Shown: positions 52,406 to 63,990, counted from the stretch's first letter. The stretch is DNA of 64,000 nucleotides from Roseateles terrae (GCF_014192155.1 NZ_JACHXO010000001.1:1018069-1082068), one strand, 5' to 3'. Program-made: numbers and translations. The notes: generated by a model not told the origin, from the letters alone.

Positions 52406-52466
52406 GGGGGCTCACGCCACCACACGTGAGCCCCCTCGGAGCAACGACCAGGCCTCCCTGGTCGTT
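52406..52466. terminator. two tandem hairpins between the convergent cytochrome c and degP genes
   Basis: The first stem GGGGGCTCACG / CGTGAGCCCCC (52406-52435) is followed on the minus strand by ATTTTCAT, and serves degP. The second, AACGACCAGG / CCTGGTCGTT (52443-52466), is followed on the plus strand by CTTCTCT. Both are perfect and lie 12-80 bp from the two stops. Confidence 0.8.
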
Positions 52467-52483
52467 CTTCTCTACCCGACGGA

Positions 52484-54103
52484 TCAGCCGATCCGCACCG
52501 GTACGAAGATCTTGTCGCCGCCTCGCTGCACCAGCAGGGCCACCGACTTTTCAGCGTGCTGCAACAGGCTCTTGACCTGTTCCACCGACTGCACCGGCGT
52601 GCCGTTCACCGCCAGCAGCACGTCCCCGGGCCGCACCTGCGCACGCGCCGCCGGACCGGACACTTCCTCAATCACCAGACCTTCGCGGATGCCCAGCTGA
52701 CGCCGCTCCTCCGCCTGCAGCGGACGCAGCGCCAGGCCCAGCTTGCCTTGTGCGGCGGACGGCGTGTCGTCGCTCTTCGCCTGACGGTTGGCGCGGTCAT
52801 TCGCATCACCGAGCGTCACATTGAGCTGTTCACGCTTGCCACCGCGCCAGACTTCCATCGCGATCCGGTCGCCGGGGCTGGACTGGTCGACCAGGGCCGG
52901 CAGGTCGCCGCTGGCCACGATGGGCTGGCCCTTGAAGCTCAGGATCACATCCCCGGGGCGCAGCCCGGACTTGGCCGCCGGGCTGCCCTCTTCCACATTG
53001 GCCACCAGCGCGCCTTCCGGGCGATCCAGCTTGAACGAGTCAGCAAATCCCTGGTTCACTTCCTGGACCATCACCCCCAGTCGGGCATGTTGCACCTTGC
53101 CGCCGTTCTGGATCTGTTGGCGGATCTTGTTGGCCACCTCCACCGGAATGGCGAAGGACAAGCCCTGATACCCCCCCGAGGCGCTGTAGATCTGGGAGTT
53201 GATGCCCACGACCTCGCCCCGCGCGTTAAACAGCGGGCCGCCGGAGTTGCCTGGGTTGATGGCCACGTCGGTCTGCAGGAAGGGCACGCGGCTTTCTTCC
53301 GGGCCCAGCGATCGGCCCTTGGCGCTGATCACACCGGCGCTGACGCTGTTCTCGAAACCGAAGGGCGAGCCGATGGCCAGCACCCATTCACCCACACGCA
53401 GGTCCTTGGCGGAGCCCAGGCGCACGGTCGGCAGGTTCTTCGCCTCGATCTTGAGCACCGCCACGTCGGTGGACTTGTCGCTGCCGAGCACCTTGGCGCG
53501 GAATTCGCGCCGGTCGGTCAGCTTGACCACCACTTCCTGCGCATCCTGCACCACATGAGCGTTGGTCAGGATGACGCCGTCATTGCTGACGATGAAGCCC
53601 GAGCCCTGACCGCGGATCTGGCGGCTGCCACCGTCCGGCTCACCGCCAAAGCCGGGGCCGCCCGGAATGCCGAAGCGGCGGAAGAAGTCGTAGAAGGGAT
53701 CGTCCGGATCCATCTGCGGCATGCGGGAACTGCGGGCCTTGACCGTGCCCGAGACGCTGATGTTGACCACCGCCGGGCCCTGGGTGGCGGCGATCTGGGC
53801 AAAGTCCGGCAGGCCGGCCGGGGGCGGCGTGGCCGTGGCGGCCGCAGCCCCAGCCATGGGCGTGGTGACGGCCGCGACCTGGGCGCCCTCGAGGGAACCG
53901 GCTGCACCGGCGGAGGTCGCGGATGACGCGCCGTTGGCGCCCGCACCGCTGTCGGACGACGCAGTGGCGGCGGGGGCATCGCCCTCGGGGACGGTCTTGG
54001 CATTGCGCATGGCCAGGGCACCGCCTGTGGCACCCAGCACGCCTGCGGCGGCCAGCGCCCACACCAGTTTTTTCGCCGAAATCATCTTTTCCACTTGAGC
54101 CAT
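52484..54103 (-). CDS. degP: periplasmic serine protease of the Do family (DegP/MucD)
   Basis: A 539-residue periplasmic protease-chaperone that handles misfolded envelope proteins. The N-terminal anchor or signal (LVWALAAAGVLGATGGALAM) is followed by an Ala/Ser/Thr linker and the trypsin-like domain. The triad is His in VILTNAHVVQDAQEV, Asp in GSDKSTDVAVLKIEAK and Ser in DVAINPGNSGGPLFNA. Two PDZ domains follow (HARLGVMVQEVNQGFADSF with LRPGDVILSFKGQPI; LGLALRPLQAEERRQLGI with VRPGDVLLAVNGTPV). ATG 54103 was chosen because AGGAGG lies 8 bp upstream. It is third in the transcription order of the adjacent two-component genes, 88 bp after the kinase, with its own stress-type promoter candidate. 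Confidence 0.95.
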   Translation of the reverse strand: MAQVEKMISAKKLVWALAAAGVLGATGGALAMRNAKTVPEGDAPAATASSDSGAGANGASSATSAGAAGSLEGAQVAAVTTPMAGAAAATATPPPAGLPDFAQIAATQGPAVVNISVSGTVKARSSRMPQMDPDDPFYDFFRRFGIPGGPGFGGEPDGGSRQIRGQGSGFIVSNDGVILTNAHVVQDAQEVVVKLTDRREFRAKVLGSDKSTDVAVLKIEAKNLPTVRLGSAKDLRVGEWVLAIGSPFGFENSVSAGVISAKGRSLGPEESRVPFLQTDVAINPGNSGGPLFNARGEVVGINSQIYSASGGYQGLSFAIPVEVANKIRQQIQNGGKVQHARLGVMVQEVNQGFADSFKLDRPEGALVANVEEGSPAAKSGLRPGDVILSFKGQPIVASGDLPALVDQSSPGDRIAMEVWRGGKREQLNVTLGDANDRANRQAKSDDTPSAAQGKLGLALRPLQAEERRQLGIREGLVIEEVSGPAARAQVRPGDVLLAVNGTPVQSVEQVKSLLQHAEKSVALLVQRGGDKIFVPVRIG

Positions 54104-54159
54104 TTGAATCACCTCCTTGAGGTAAGTCAGAGTCGATGGCTGAAGTGTGAAGGGGCTCC

Positions 54160-54189
54160 CTTAGACGTTTCTTAAGCGATCCAAGTCTT
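54160..54189 (-). promoter_or_regulatory. sigma-E-like promoter overlapping a PmrA/QseB-type direct repeat before degP
   Basis: On the minus strand AAGACTT (plus 54183-54189), 16 bp, then GTCTAA (54161-54166) matches the RpoE/AlgU layout GGAACTT-N15/16-GTCTAA, with a perfect -10 and only the ACTT part of the -35. Within the spacer, CTTAAG (54171-54176), five bases and TCTAAG (54160-54165) form an 11-bp-period repeat close to the YTTAAK-N5-YTTAAK box of PmrA-type regulators. The site lies about 57 bp before the degP ATG. Confidence 0.5.
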
Positions 54190-54191
54190 CG

Positions 54192-55538
54192 TCAGGTCCT
54201 GGCCAGGGACGGCTGCATCGGGTCCGGCAGAAGCGGAAACGCCAGCTCGACCCGAAGCCCCCCCAGCGCGGTGCTGTGCCCCAGCTTCAAGGTCGCGCCG
54301 TGGTCGCTGGCGATGCTGCGCGCAATCGCCAGTCCCAGGCCGCTGCCCGGCGCCAGCTGGGCCTGGGCTTCGGAGCGGTAGAACCGGTCAAACACCCGCG
54401 CCCGTTCCGCATCGGGAATGCCCGGGCCGTCATCTTCCACCACCACCAGCGCCTGATGCGCGGTGCGCTCCAGGCTCAGGTCCACCTGGCTGTGGCCATA
54501 TTTGACGCCGTTGTCCAGCAGGTTGCGCAGCAGGATCTGCAGGGCGTCCCGCTGGCCGCTGACCTGGACCGGGTCGCACCGGCCCAGCCCGAGGTCGACG
54601 CCACGCGCCTGCGCCAGGGTGCTGGTCTCCACCACGCCATCGCGACAGAGCTCGTCCAGCGCGATGACCTGCGGCGGGGCCTGCACCTTGGCGCTGTCCT
54701 GTCGGGCCAGGGCCAGCAGTTGCTCGATGAGGCGCCCCGCCCGGTCGATGCCCGTCGCCAGCCGCTCGGTGGCCTGGGCGCGGGCCTGTTCGTCCGGGGC
54801 GCGCCGCAGGGCCTGCAGCTGAAGCTTCAGCGCCGCCAGCGGCGAGCGCAATTCATGGGCCGCATCGGCCACGAACTGCTGCTGGGTTTCGAAGGCCTGC
54901 CGCACCCGGTCCAGCAAGGCATTGAGTTCAGTGACCAGCGGCTCCACCTCGCTGGGCAGATCACCGGCATCCACCGGCGACAGGTCCTGCGCCGCCCGCC
55001 GGGAGATCTGCTGTCGTACCCGCTGTAGCGGATCGAGTGAGTAGCTCACCACCCACCACACCACCATCGCCAGCAGCGGCAGCATCATGCCGGTGGGCAG
55101 CACCGTGCGCCACGCCAGCTGGCCCGCCATGCGCTGTCGCACCGACAGGTCCTGGGCCACCTGCACCACCTGGAATCGCCCCTGGATGGCCAGCACCCGA
55201 TAGCGCTTGCCCTTGAGCTCGACATTGGAAAAGCCCAGCACCGCCCGCTGCGGCAGCCAGTCCGGCCCGGCGGAGCGGTACAGCGGGGTGCCATCCAGAC
55301 CCCAGACCTGCACGATCAGGTCGATGCTCTGCTCTTCCCCGAGCGGCAGGGGCAGCCCCGTGCCCATGCCGGCGCGCAGGGAGAGCGCCACCTGCTGCAT
55401 CTGATAGTCGAAGATCTCATCGGCTTCAGCCAGTGCATTGCGATAGGCACTGCCGCCCTGCACCAGCGCGCTGAGCAGCATCGCCCCAAACAGAAACAGC
55501 ACCAGGCGATAACGGAGTGAACGCGGCAGCACGCTCAT
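54192..55538 (-). CDS. sensor histidine kinase (QseC/PmrB/TctE-like)
   Basis: A 448-residue inner-membrane kinase. The first membrane helix (LVLFLFGAMLLSALVQGGSA) and second (VLPTGMMLPLLAMVVWWVVS, about residue 160-180) enclose a periplasmic sensor domain of about 125 residues. A HAMP-like linker is followed by the H-box FVADAAHELRSPLAALKLQL, the N-box QILLRNLLDNGVKYGHSQ, G1 VVVEDDGPGIPDAERARVF and G2 APGSGLGLAIARSIASDHGA. The ATG at 55538 overlaps the regulator stop (ATGA); a longer frame upstream is a shadow of the regulator gene. The signal is unknown; adjacency to degP suggests envelope stress, metal or cationic-peptide sensing. Confidence 0.93.
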   Translation of the reverse strand: MSVLPRSLRYRLVLFLFGAMLLSALVQGGSAYRNALAEADEIFDYQMQQVALSLRAGMGTGLPLPLGEEQSIDLIVQVWGLDGTPLYRSAGPDWLPQRAVLGFSNVELKGKRYRVLAIQGRFQVVQVAQDLSVRQRMAGQLAWRTVLPTGMMLPLLAMVVWWVVSYSLDPLQRVRQQISRRAAQDLSPVDAGDLPSEVEPLVTELNALLDRVRQAFETQQQFVADAAHELRSPLAALKLQLQALRRAPDEQARAQATERLATGIDRAGRLIEQLLALARQDSAKVQAPPQVIALDELCRDGVVETSTLAQARGVDLGLGRCDPVQVSGQRDALQILLRNLLDNGVKYGHSQVDLSLERTAHQALVVVEDDGPGIPDAERARVFDRFYRSEAQAQLAPGSGLGLAIARSIASDHGATLKLGHSTALGGLRVELAFPLLPDPMQPSLART

Positions 55539-56194
55539 TCCTTGGGTACGCGGTAGCCCACGCCTCGCACGTTCTGGATCAACTCGGCGCCCAGTTTCTT
55601 GCGCAGGCCGTGGATGTAGACCTCCACCGCATTGCTGCTGATCTCGTCCTTCCAGCCATACAGCTTTTCTTCCAGCTGCTGACGCGACAGCACCATGCCG
55701 GGCCGGGCGATCAGCGGCTCGAGCACCGCCCATTCGCGGGCGGACAGGGTGACCGGCTGACCGTGGGCGGTGACTTCCCGCGTGGCGGGATGGATGGTGA
55801 CGCCCATATGCTCATACACCGGCTCGGCCCGGCCGGCCGCCCGGCGCAGCAGCGCGCGGATGCGTGCCAGCAGCTCGTCGAGCTCGAAGGGCTTGAGCAC
55901 GTAGTCGTCCGCGCCGGCATCCAGGCCCGCCACCCGCTGTTGCAGCGCATCGCGGGCGGTGGCAATCAGCACCGGCATCGTCTGCTTGCGGGCGCGAAGG
56001 CCCTGCAGCACCTGCATGCCATCGCGTTTGGGCAAGCCCAGATCCAGCAGGACCAGGTCGTAGGTCTGGGACTGGAGGGCGGCATCGGCCATCTCGCCGT
56101 CCCGGACCCAGTCCACCGCGTAACCATCGGCGCGCAGCAGCTCCAGCAGCTGCTCGCCGATCATCGCGTCATCTTCCACCAGCAGGAGTCGCAT
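55535..56194 (-). CDS. OmpR/PhoB-family response regulator (QseB/PmrA/TctD-like)
   Basis: A 219-residue regulator. The receiver domain has the acidic pair MRLLLVEDDAMIGE, phospho-acceptor Asp in DLVLLDLGLPKRDGMQVLQG, the conserved Thr/Ser and Lys in LIATARDALQQRV and DDYVLKPFELDELLARI. The winged-helix DNA-binding domain has LSAREWAVLEPLIARPGMVL, SSNAVEVYIHGLRKKLG and NVRGVGYRVPKE. The recognition helix SNAVEVYIHGLRKKLG is that of the PmrA/QseB branch, which binds CTTAA-type direct repeats; one such repeat lies before degP. It is first gene of the unit, coupled to the kinase. Confidence 0.94.
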   Translation of the reverse strand: MRLLLVEDDAMIGEQLLELLRADGYAVDWVRDGEMADAALQSQTYDLVLLDLGLPKRDGMQVLQGLRARKQTMPVLIATARDALQQRVAGLDAGADDYVLKPFELDELLARIRALLRRAAGRAEPVYEHMGVTIHPATREVTAHGQPVTLSAREWAVLEPLIARPGMVLSRQQLEEKLYGWKDEISSNAVEVYIHGLRKKLGAELIQNVRGVGYRVPKE

Positions 56195-56280
56195 GGGCCA
56201 GATTGTGCACGAGGGACACCTCGGGACGAGGCCGCCCCCCTGCTTCCAGGCGCCCGCTTCTGCTGACGGTCAAGCTGCGA

Positions 56281-58965
56281 TCAGCGACGGGTCCCCGCCA
56301 CATCCCGGGCCAGACTCAGCACCCAATGGGTGGACCATTCCCGGTCCACCATCTGGCGGATGCCTTCGGGGCTGCGCAGGCCCTCGGCGCTGCGCTGGCG
56401 GAGTGCGTCTCCGTCGGCAACGGGTCGGGCGGCGTCAGGACGGTCTTTGTGCCGGCGCATGAAGATCGGTGGCGCCTTCAGCGGCGGGGCTGCCAGCGGC
56501 GCATCGGCCTGGGGGCTGTTCGGTGACAACCGCCGGGGCAGCTCATGCACCCGTTGCTGGCTGCTGCTCAGCGCCAGCTCGAAGCGTGGGCTCCGCCCAT
56601 CGACGCGCTCACGCCAGCGGGTCTGCTCGCGGGGCGTGAGTTGCTCGAAGCGACGGGACACCAGCTGCTTCACCGCTTCATGGGCGGCCGTCGCGACGAG
56701 CGTCTGATCGACGTCCGGCGGCGCTTCGGACGACGGCCCGGCCCGCGATTGAAGGTCGCGCGTCACCTCCGCCTGAACCTGTTCGATCAGTTCGCGCGCC
56801 CAGTGGGTGTGCGGCTCCAGCGTGCGGGTGAGCGGGTCGGTGAAGCGGGCGCGCAGGAAGCCCACCAACCCCGTGCGCGCGGTCATCTCGTTGACCAGGC
56901 CGTCCAGGCGCGGAAGGAATTCCGTGAACTTCGAACCGCCCGGCATCCAGAGCTTGCGGATGGGCTTGGGGATACGGTAGAGGTCGTCCACGGAGGCCCC
57001 CTGCGCCGCGCTGCGGCTCTCGGCCAGGCTCAGCGCGGTCTGCAGCGGCGTTAACGGGGGCTTTGCGCGGGCGCCGGACGTGGCGAAGACGCCCCGCGGC
57101 GTGCTGCCGCTCGCGTTCCAGAGATCCGAAGCGCGAGAACTCGCGGACGCGGGTGACCGCGTCCTGGCTGCCGCAGCATCCGAAGCCGGCGCCGTCAGAT
57201 GCGCCACCATGGCCTGGACCTTGGCGTCAGTCGCCCTGTGCGCGGGATGGAAAATCCGGGCGCGCCGACCCTCCGTGGTCGGCAGATCAATCGCACGGGC
57301 GGGCGTGCGCGGCACGGTGCGCGTGGCGGTGGCGTGCACGACCGAGTCGACGGTTACATCGGCGGCCGAATCGACGGTTACATCGGCGACCTGCCCCTTC
57401 ACTGCTCGCGGCAGCGTGGCGGCCGGCGACGTGACGGGGGACTGCACCGCGGCATCGACGTCCGCCCACCGATCCCCTTCACCGTCTCCCACCTCCTGCA
57501 TGGGCGGCAATGCAGCGGCACCCCGCCCTCGCGCCAGGGTGGAGAACTGGCTGCTCGCCAAGGTGGTGTCCGAGAGCACGCCGGAGTCTTCGGAACTTGA
57601 CGACAGCAGGCGGGCCAAGCGGGACTGGCGGGTACCGGACGGCGCCGCCGTTTCTGTCGAGGTCGTCGCCCCGTCTACCGCGTCCAGCAGCGGCGTCGTG
57701 TCGTCCGAGTTCAGCCAGACGCCTTCGTCCAGCTGATGACGCCGAAGGGTCTGGACCGCCACCGAGTCCGGCTTGCTCTGCAGCGAGGCCCAGGCCTGCC
57801 ACAGGTCGCGGGCCATGCGCCGGGTGTCGACCGGCTTGCCGTCCACCTTCGCGAATTCCGGACTGCGTACCGACTGCCCGGCGCGGATGAAGTCGTCCAG
57901 GCGGGCGGCGAGCGCGGCCTCATCCGGCATGTGGAGGTCGCCGCGGTTCAAGGCCTCCAGGCACTCCATGCCGTGCAGCGCGGTGGCGACCGCCCCAGAC
58001 GCGGTGGCGCCGTCCTTGCACATGAGGGCCAGCTGCAGCGGTTTTTTGTCGCTCTCCAGGAAACGCACATTCAGGGCGTACAGGAGCTGGTGGGCCCAGT
58101 GAGGCGAATTCAGATTGAGGGTGTGGGTGCGCACCCGATGCTGGAAGCAGCGCCCGTCGGCGCCCTCCAGCGAGATCGTCAACTGGCCCTGCGGGATGCC
58201 GCCCTTGCGCTTCGTCGGCGCAACGGTCTCCGTCTTGACCGAGGTGTAGGGGGATTCCGCCGGGAAGGCGTAACGGCAACTGTCGGTGACCGCGTCCGTC
58301 AGCGGGTTGTCCAGCGGGAAGGCCACCGGGAAACCCGGCGCTTTCTGGGTCAGCGCGGGCGTTTTGCCATGCGCAGCGGCAGGACCGGCCGCCTCCGCGG
58401 CATCCGGGTGGCGGACCAGGGCGTCCACCGCAATCAGGTCGGTGGTGCCGGTGGCCAGCAAGGCGGTGGCGAAACCCCCAGCCGCGCGCGAGTTCGGCTG
58501 CACCACCGACTGCATCTGCAGCACCACCGGCTGCTTCATCAACTGGCTCCAGTTGGTCACGCCTTCCCGCAAGCTGCGGGTGTGACCCGGTCGCTGGGCG
58601 TCGGCCGGCCGCAGCGACAGCGGCGTGGCGTTGATTCGGGCCGTCTCCGGCCCCAGAGGGTCACACCAGTCGCTCTGGCCCACTGCCGGCATCCTGAGCC
58701 CGTCCGGCAGCACGAGGAAGTGGGCCGGAACGAACGGCAGCCTGGAAGACATGCACCAGTGGCGGTCGAGCAGCGGTTGAGCCGTCGCCTGCGGGGCCGG
58801 CTTCATCGGCGTGGCGCTCAGGACCACCGACGGTGGGGCGGACGGCGTGACCCGCGAAGCCGACGGGGCATTCCCGCCGGCGGCGGATGTCGCGTCGGTG
58901 ACTTCCGGCGCGTGGGCATGGTTCGAGGCGGACTCGATCACTTCGGACATACGAACTTGGAACAT
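56281..58965 (-). CDS. orphan 894-residue protein, effector-like composition, unknown function
   Basis: I do not recognise this protein. There is no signal peptide or membrane segment. The N-terminal 60 residues are Ser/Ala/Pro/Thr-rich (VIESASNHAHAPEVTDATSA), a composition seen in type III effectors. A central folded-looking part (about 240-400) contains KPLQLALMCKDGATASGAV (Cys316), which resembles a PTP loop (HCx5R) with His and Arg replaced. Residues about 430-630 are disordered and include two copies of ADVTVDS. The C-terminal 250 residues (IPKPIRKLWMPGGSKFTEFL, VTRDLQSRAG, RFEQLTPREQTRWRER) look helical. MSEVIES at 58950 is an alternative start; neither start has a clear ribosome binding site. 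It is a single gene between the regulator and the glycine riboswitch. Codon usage looks like the neighbours. Confidence 0.75.
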   Translation of the reverse strand: MFQVRMSEVIESASNHAHAPEVTDATSAAGGNAPSASRVTPSAPPSVVLSATPMKPAPQATAQPLLDRHWCMSSRLPFVPAHFLVLPDGLRMPAVGQSDWCDPLGPETARINATPLSLRPADAQRPGHTRSLREGVTNWSQLMKQPVVLQMQSVVQPNSRAAGGFATALLATGTTDLIAVDALVRHPDAAEAAGPAAAHGKTPALTQKAPGFPVAFPLDNPLTDAVTDSCRYAFPAESPYTSVKTETVAPTKRKGGIPQGQLTISLEGADGRCFQHRVRTHTLNLNSPHWAHQLLYALNVRFLESDKKPLQLALMCKDGATASGAVATALHGMECLEALNRGDLHMPDEAALAARLDDFIRAGQSVRSPEFAKVDGKPVDTRRMARDLWQAWASLQSKPDSVAVQTLRRHQLDEGVWLNSDDTTPLLDAVDGATTSTETAAPSGTRQSRLARLLSSSSEDSGVLSDTTLASSQFSTLARGRGAAALPPMQEVGDGEGDRWADVDAAVQSPVTSPAATLPRAVKGQVADVTVDSAADVTVDSVVHATATRTVPRTPARAIDLPTTEGRRARIFHPAHRATDAKVQAMVAHLTAPASDAAAARTRSPASASSRASDLWNASGSTPRGVFATSGARAKPPLTPLQTALSLAESRSAAQGASVDDLYRIPKPIRKLWMPGGSKFTEFLPRLDGLVNEMTARTGLVGFLRARFTDPLTRTLEPHTHWARELIEQVQAEVTRDLQSRAGPSSEAPPDVDQTLVATAAHEAVKQLVSRRFEQLTPREQTRWRERVDGRSPRFELALSSSQQRVHELPRRLSPNSPQADAPLAAPPLKAPPIFMRRHKDRPDAARPVADGDALRQRSAEGLRSPEGIRQMVDREWSTHWVLSLARDVAGTRR
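57347..57387 (-). repeat. 24-bp direct repeat in the orphan gene
   Basis: TCGACGGTTACATCGGC occurs at 57347 and again at 57371, an in-frame 8-codon period giving ADVTVDS twice in the disordered middle of the protein. Confidence 0.8.
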
Positions 58966-59050
58966 GGCAACTGGGCGCGGAGCCTTTCAACACATCAGCC
59001 GCCTTGGTGCCCGACGCGATCGGCGGAGTTCGCATGACAAGGCCGAACCA

Positions 59051-59078
59051 TCACTGAAGGGCAATCCATGACTACAAT
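59051..59078 (+). promoter_or_regulatory. promoter of the glycine riboswitch-gcv transcript
   Basis: A strong -10 TACAAT (59073-59078) lies about 10 bp before the first aptamer. The best -35 within 16-18 bp (TCACTG, 59051-59056) is poor, so an activator may be needed. Confidence 0.5.
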
Positions 59079-59087
59079 GCGCAGGTC

Positions 59088-59370
59088 AGGAGAGAGTTCC
59101 CGTCGGCGCAAGCCGTGGGAGCCGCCGAAGGCGCAGTGGTAGAAGCCCGGAATGTCCGGCGCGCAGCTGCGAACGCTCAGGCAAAAGGACTGGCAAGACG
59201 TTGGCCGCACCGCTTCAGCGGCGCACCAGCGTTCCTCACTGGAGAGAGGCGGGGTGGACCCAGGGCCAGGTGCCCGGGTTGAGCCCGCCCACCGAAGGGG
59301 CAAGCCGCGGATCTGCTGGTCACACCAGCCGCTCTTCGGCCAATCTCTCAGGTAAAGCGGACAGCGAGGG
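59088..59370 (+). promoter_or_regulatory. tandem glycine riboswitch upstream of gcvTHP
   Basis: Two glycine aptamers in series. The first runs from AGGAGAGAGTTCC (59089) through the core GCCGAAGGCGCAG to CTCAGGCAAAAGGACTGG (about 59176-59192). The second runs from CTGGAGAGAGGC (about 59239) through CACCGAAGGGGCAAG to CTCTCAGGTAAAGCGGACAG (59345-59364). Glycine binding normally turns on the glycine cleavage genes, and gcvT starts 127 bp after the second aptamer. The linker between aptamers is about 40 nt and contains a CCGC-TTCA-GCGG hairpin, longer than usual. No classical U-run terminator follows, so control may be at the gcvT ribosome binding site. Confidence 0.92.
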
Positions 59371-59496
59371 CATCCCCCATTTCAGCCCGCCGGCGTCGGC
59401 GTCTGAAAAACCGCGATTCGTTCCCGAATCCCCACCGGTTGATCAGCCGCGGCATCCGGGACTGAATGGCTTTCAGAATGCCCCCGGAGACGATCC

Positions 59497-60621
59497 ATGT
59501 CCGCTGACACCGCCGCCCTGCTCAAGACCCCCCTGCACGCCCTGCACGTCGAACTCGGCGCCAAGATGGTGCCCTTCGCTGGTTACGACATGCCAGTGCA
59601 ATACCCCACTGGGGTCATGACCGAACACCGCCACACCCGCACCGCGGCCGGCCTGTTCGACGTCTCCCACATGGGTCAGGTGCTGCTGGTGGGTGATGAC
59701 GCCGCCGCCGCCCTCGAAACCCTGGTGCCGGTGGACATCATCGGCCTGGAACTGTTCAAGCAGCGGTATGCCCTGTTCACCGACGAGAACGGCGGCATCC
59801 TGGACGATCTGATGGTCGCCCGTCGCACCGACGGCCTGTTCGTGGTGGTCAATGCCGGCTGCCGCGACCAGGACATCGCCCACATGCAGAAGCACCTGGG
59901 CGGCCGCTGCGAAGTGCGCCCCCTGCCCGACCAGGCCCTGCTGGCGCTGCAGGGCCCGCAAGCGGTGACGGCCCTGTCCCGCCTGAATGCGGACGTCGCC
60001 AGGCTGGTCTTCATGACCGGCGGCTTCTTTGAGCTGGACGGCATCCCCACCTTCGTGACCCGCTCCGGCTACACCGGCGAAGACGGTTATGAGATCTCGG
60101 TCGCGGCCGACCGCTCGGTGGAACTGGCCCGCAAGCTGCTGGCCCAGCCGGAAGTCAAGCCGATCGGCCTGGGTGCGCGCGACTCGCTGCGCCTGGAAGC
60201 CGGCCTGTGCCTGTATGGCCACGACATCGACACCACCACCACCCCGGTCGAAGCCTCTTTGACCTGGGCGATCCAGAAGGTCCGCCGTGCTGGCGGCGAA
60301 CGTGCCGGCGGCTATCCCGGCGCCGCCGTGGTGGACCGTCAGCTGGCCGAAGGCGCCGCCCGCAAGCGGGTGGGCCTGGTGGGCAGTGAACGCATGCCGG
60401 TGCGCGAAGGCGCCAAGCTGGTGAACGAAGCTGGCGAGGAAGTCGGCGTGGTCACCAGCGGCACCCTCGGCCCGACGGTCAACAAGCCGGTCGCCCTCGC
60501 CTACGTCACCAAGGCACATGCCGCCCTGGGCACCCAGCTGTTCGCCCTGGTGCGTGACAAGCGCACCCCGATGACGGTCTCTTCCACGCCGTTCACCCCC
60601 AACGGATACTTCCGCGGCTGA
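59497..60621 (+). CDS. gcvT: glycine cleavage system T protein (aminomethyltransferase)
   Basis: GcvT moves the methylene group from the aminomethyl-lipoyl H protein to tetrahydrofolate and releases ammonia. The 374 residues include LHALHVELGAKMVPFAGYDM, VSHMGQVLLVGDDAAAALE, the folate-site segment YTGEDGYEISV, LGARDSLRLEAGLCLYGHDI with the catalytic Asp region, and the C-terminal VTSGTLGPTVNKPVALAYV. A CGGAGACG site precedes the ATG. It is the first gene behind the glycine riboswitch; gcvH and gcvP follow, each within about 80 bp. Confidence 0.98.
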   Translation: MSADTAALLKTPLHALHVELGAKMVPFAGYDMPVQYPTGVMTEHRHTRTAAGLFDVSHMGQVLLVGDDAAAALETLVPVDIIGLELFKQRYALFTDENGGILDDLMVARRTDGLFVVVNAGCRDQDIAHMQKHLGGRCEVRPLPDQALLALQGPQAVTALSRLNADVARLVFMTGGFFELDGIPTFVTRSGYTGEDGYEISVAADRSVELARKLLAQPEVKPIGLGARDSLRLEAGLCLYGHDIDTTTTPVEASLTWAIQKVRRAGGERAGGYPGAAVVDRQLAEGAARKRVGLVGSERMPVREGAKLVNEAGEEVGVVTSGTLGPTVNKPVALAYVTKAHAALGTQLFALVRDKRTPMTVSSTPFTPNGYFRG

Positions 60622-60694
60622 CCGCCGCCGGAAGCTGCGTCAGCACTTTCGTTTTTCCCTTTCATCCTTCCGCCCTTTTTTGACGGAGCCTCTC

Positions 60695-61069
60695 ATGACC
60701 ATCAAATACACCCCCGACCACGAATGGGTCGAGATCCACGCCGACGGCACCGCCACCGTGGGGATCACCGTGCACGCCCAGGACGCCCTGGGTGACGTCG
60801 TGTTCGTGGACCTGCCCGAGGTGGGCAAGAGCTTCGCCGCCAAGGAAGTGGCCGGCGTGGTGGAGTCGGTGAAGGCCGCCGCCGACGTCTACGCCCCCGT
60901 GTCGGGCGAGATCGTGGAAGTCAACGAATCCCTGCGTGACGACCCCTCCCTGGCCAACAGCGACCCGCTGAAGGCCGGCTGGTTCTTCAAGGTGAAGCTG
61001 TCCAACCCGTCGGAGACCGACGGCCTGATGGACAGCACCGCCTACGACGAACTGCTCAAGAACAGCTGA
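60695..61069 (+). CDS. gcvH: glycine cleavage system H protein (lipoyl carrier)
   Basis: A 124-residue lipoyl-domain protein that shuttles the aminomethyl intermediate among P, T and L proteins. The lipoylated lysine is Lys60 in [20 protein letters not shown]; the start [18 protein letters not shown] is the family N-terminus. ATG 60695 follows GGAG by 6 bp; a TTG five codons upstream is disfavoured. It lies between gcvT (73 bp) and gcvP (32 bp). Confidence 0.98.
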   Translation: MTIKYTPDHEWVEIHADGTATVGITVHAQDALGDVVFVDLPEVGKSFAAKEVAGVVESVKAAADVYAPVSGEIVEVNESLRDDPSLANSDPLKAGWFFKVKLSNPSETDGLMDSTAYDELLKNS

Positions 61070-61101
61070 GACTGAGACCGCCGCTCCACAGGATCACCGC
61101 C

Positions 61102-63990
<2,889 letters not shown>

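Noticed and set aside
58941-59060. Possible plant-inducible-promoter (TTCG-N16-TTCG) box before the orphan gene
   Set aside because: Two TTCG elements occur on the minus strand but not at the required spacing, and one is part of the start region; the match is not better than chance.
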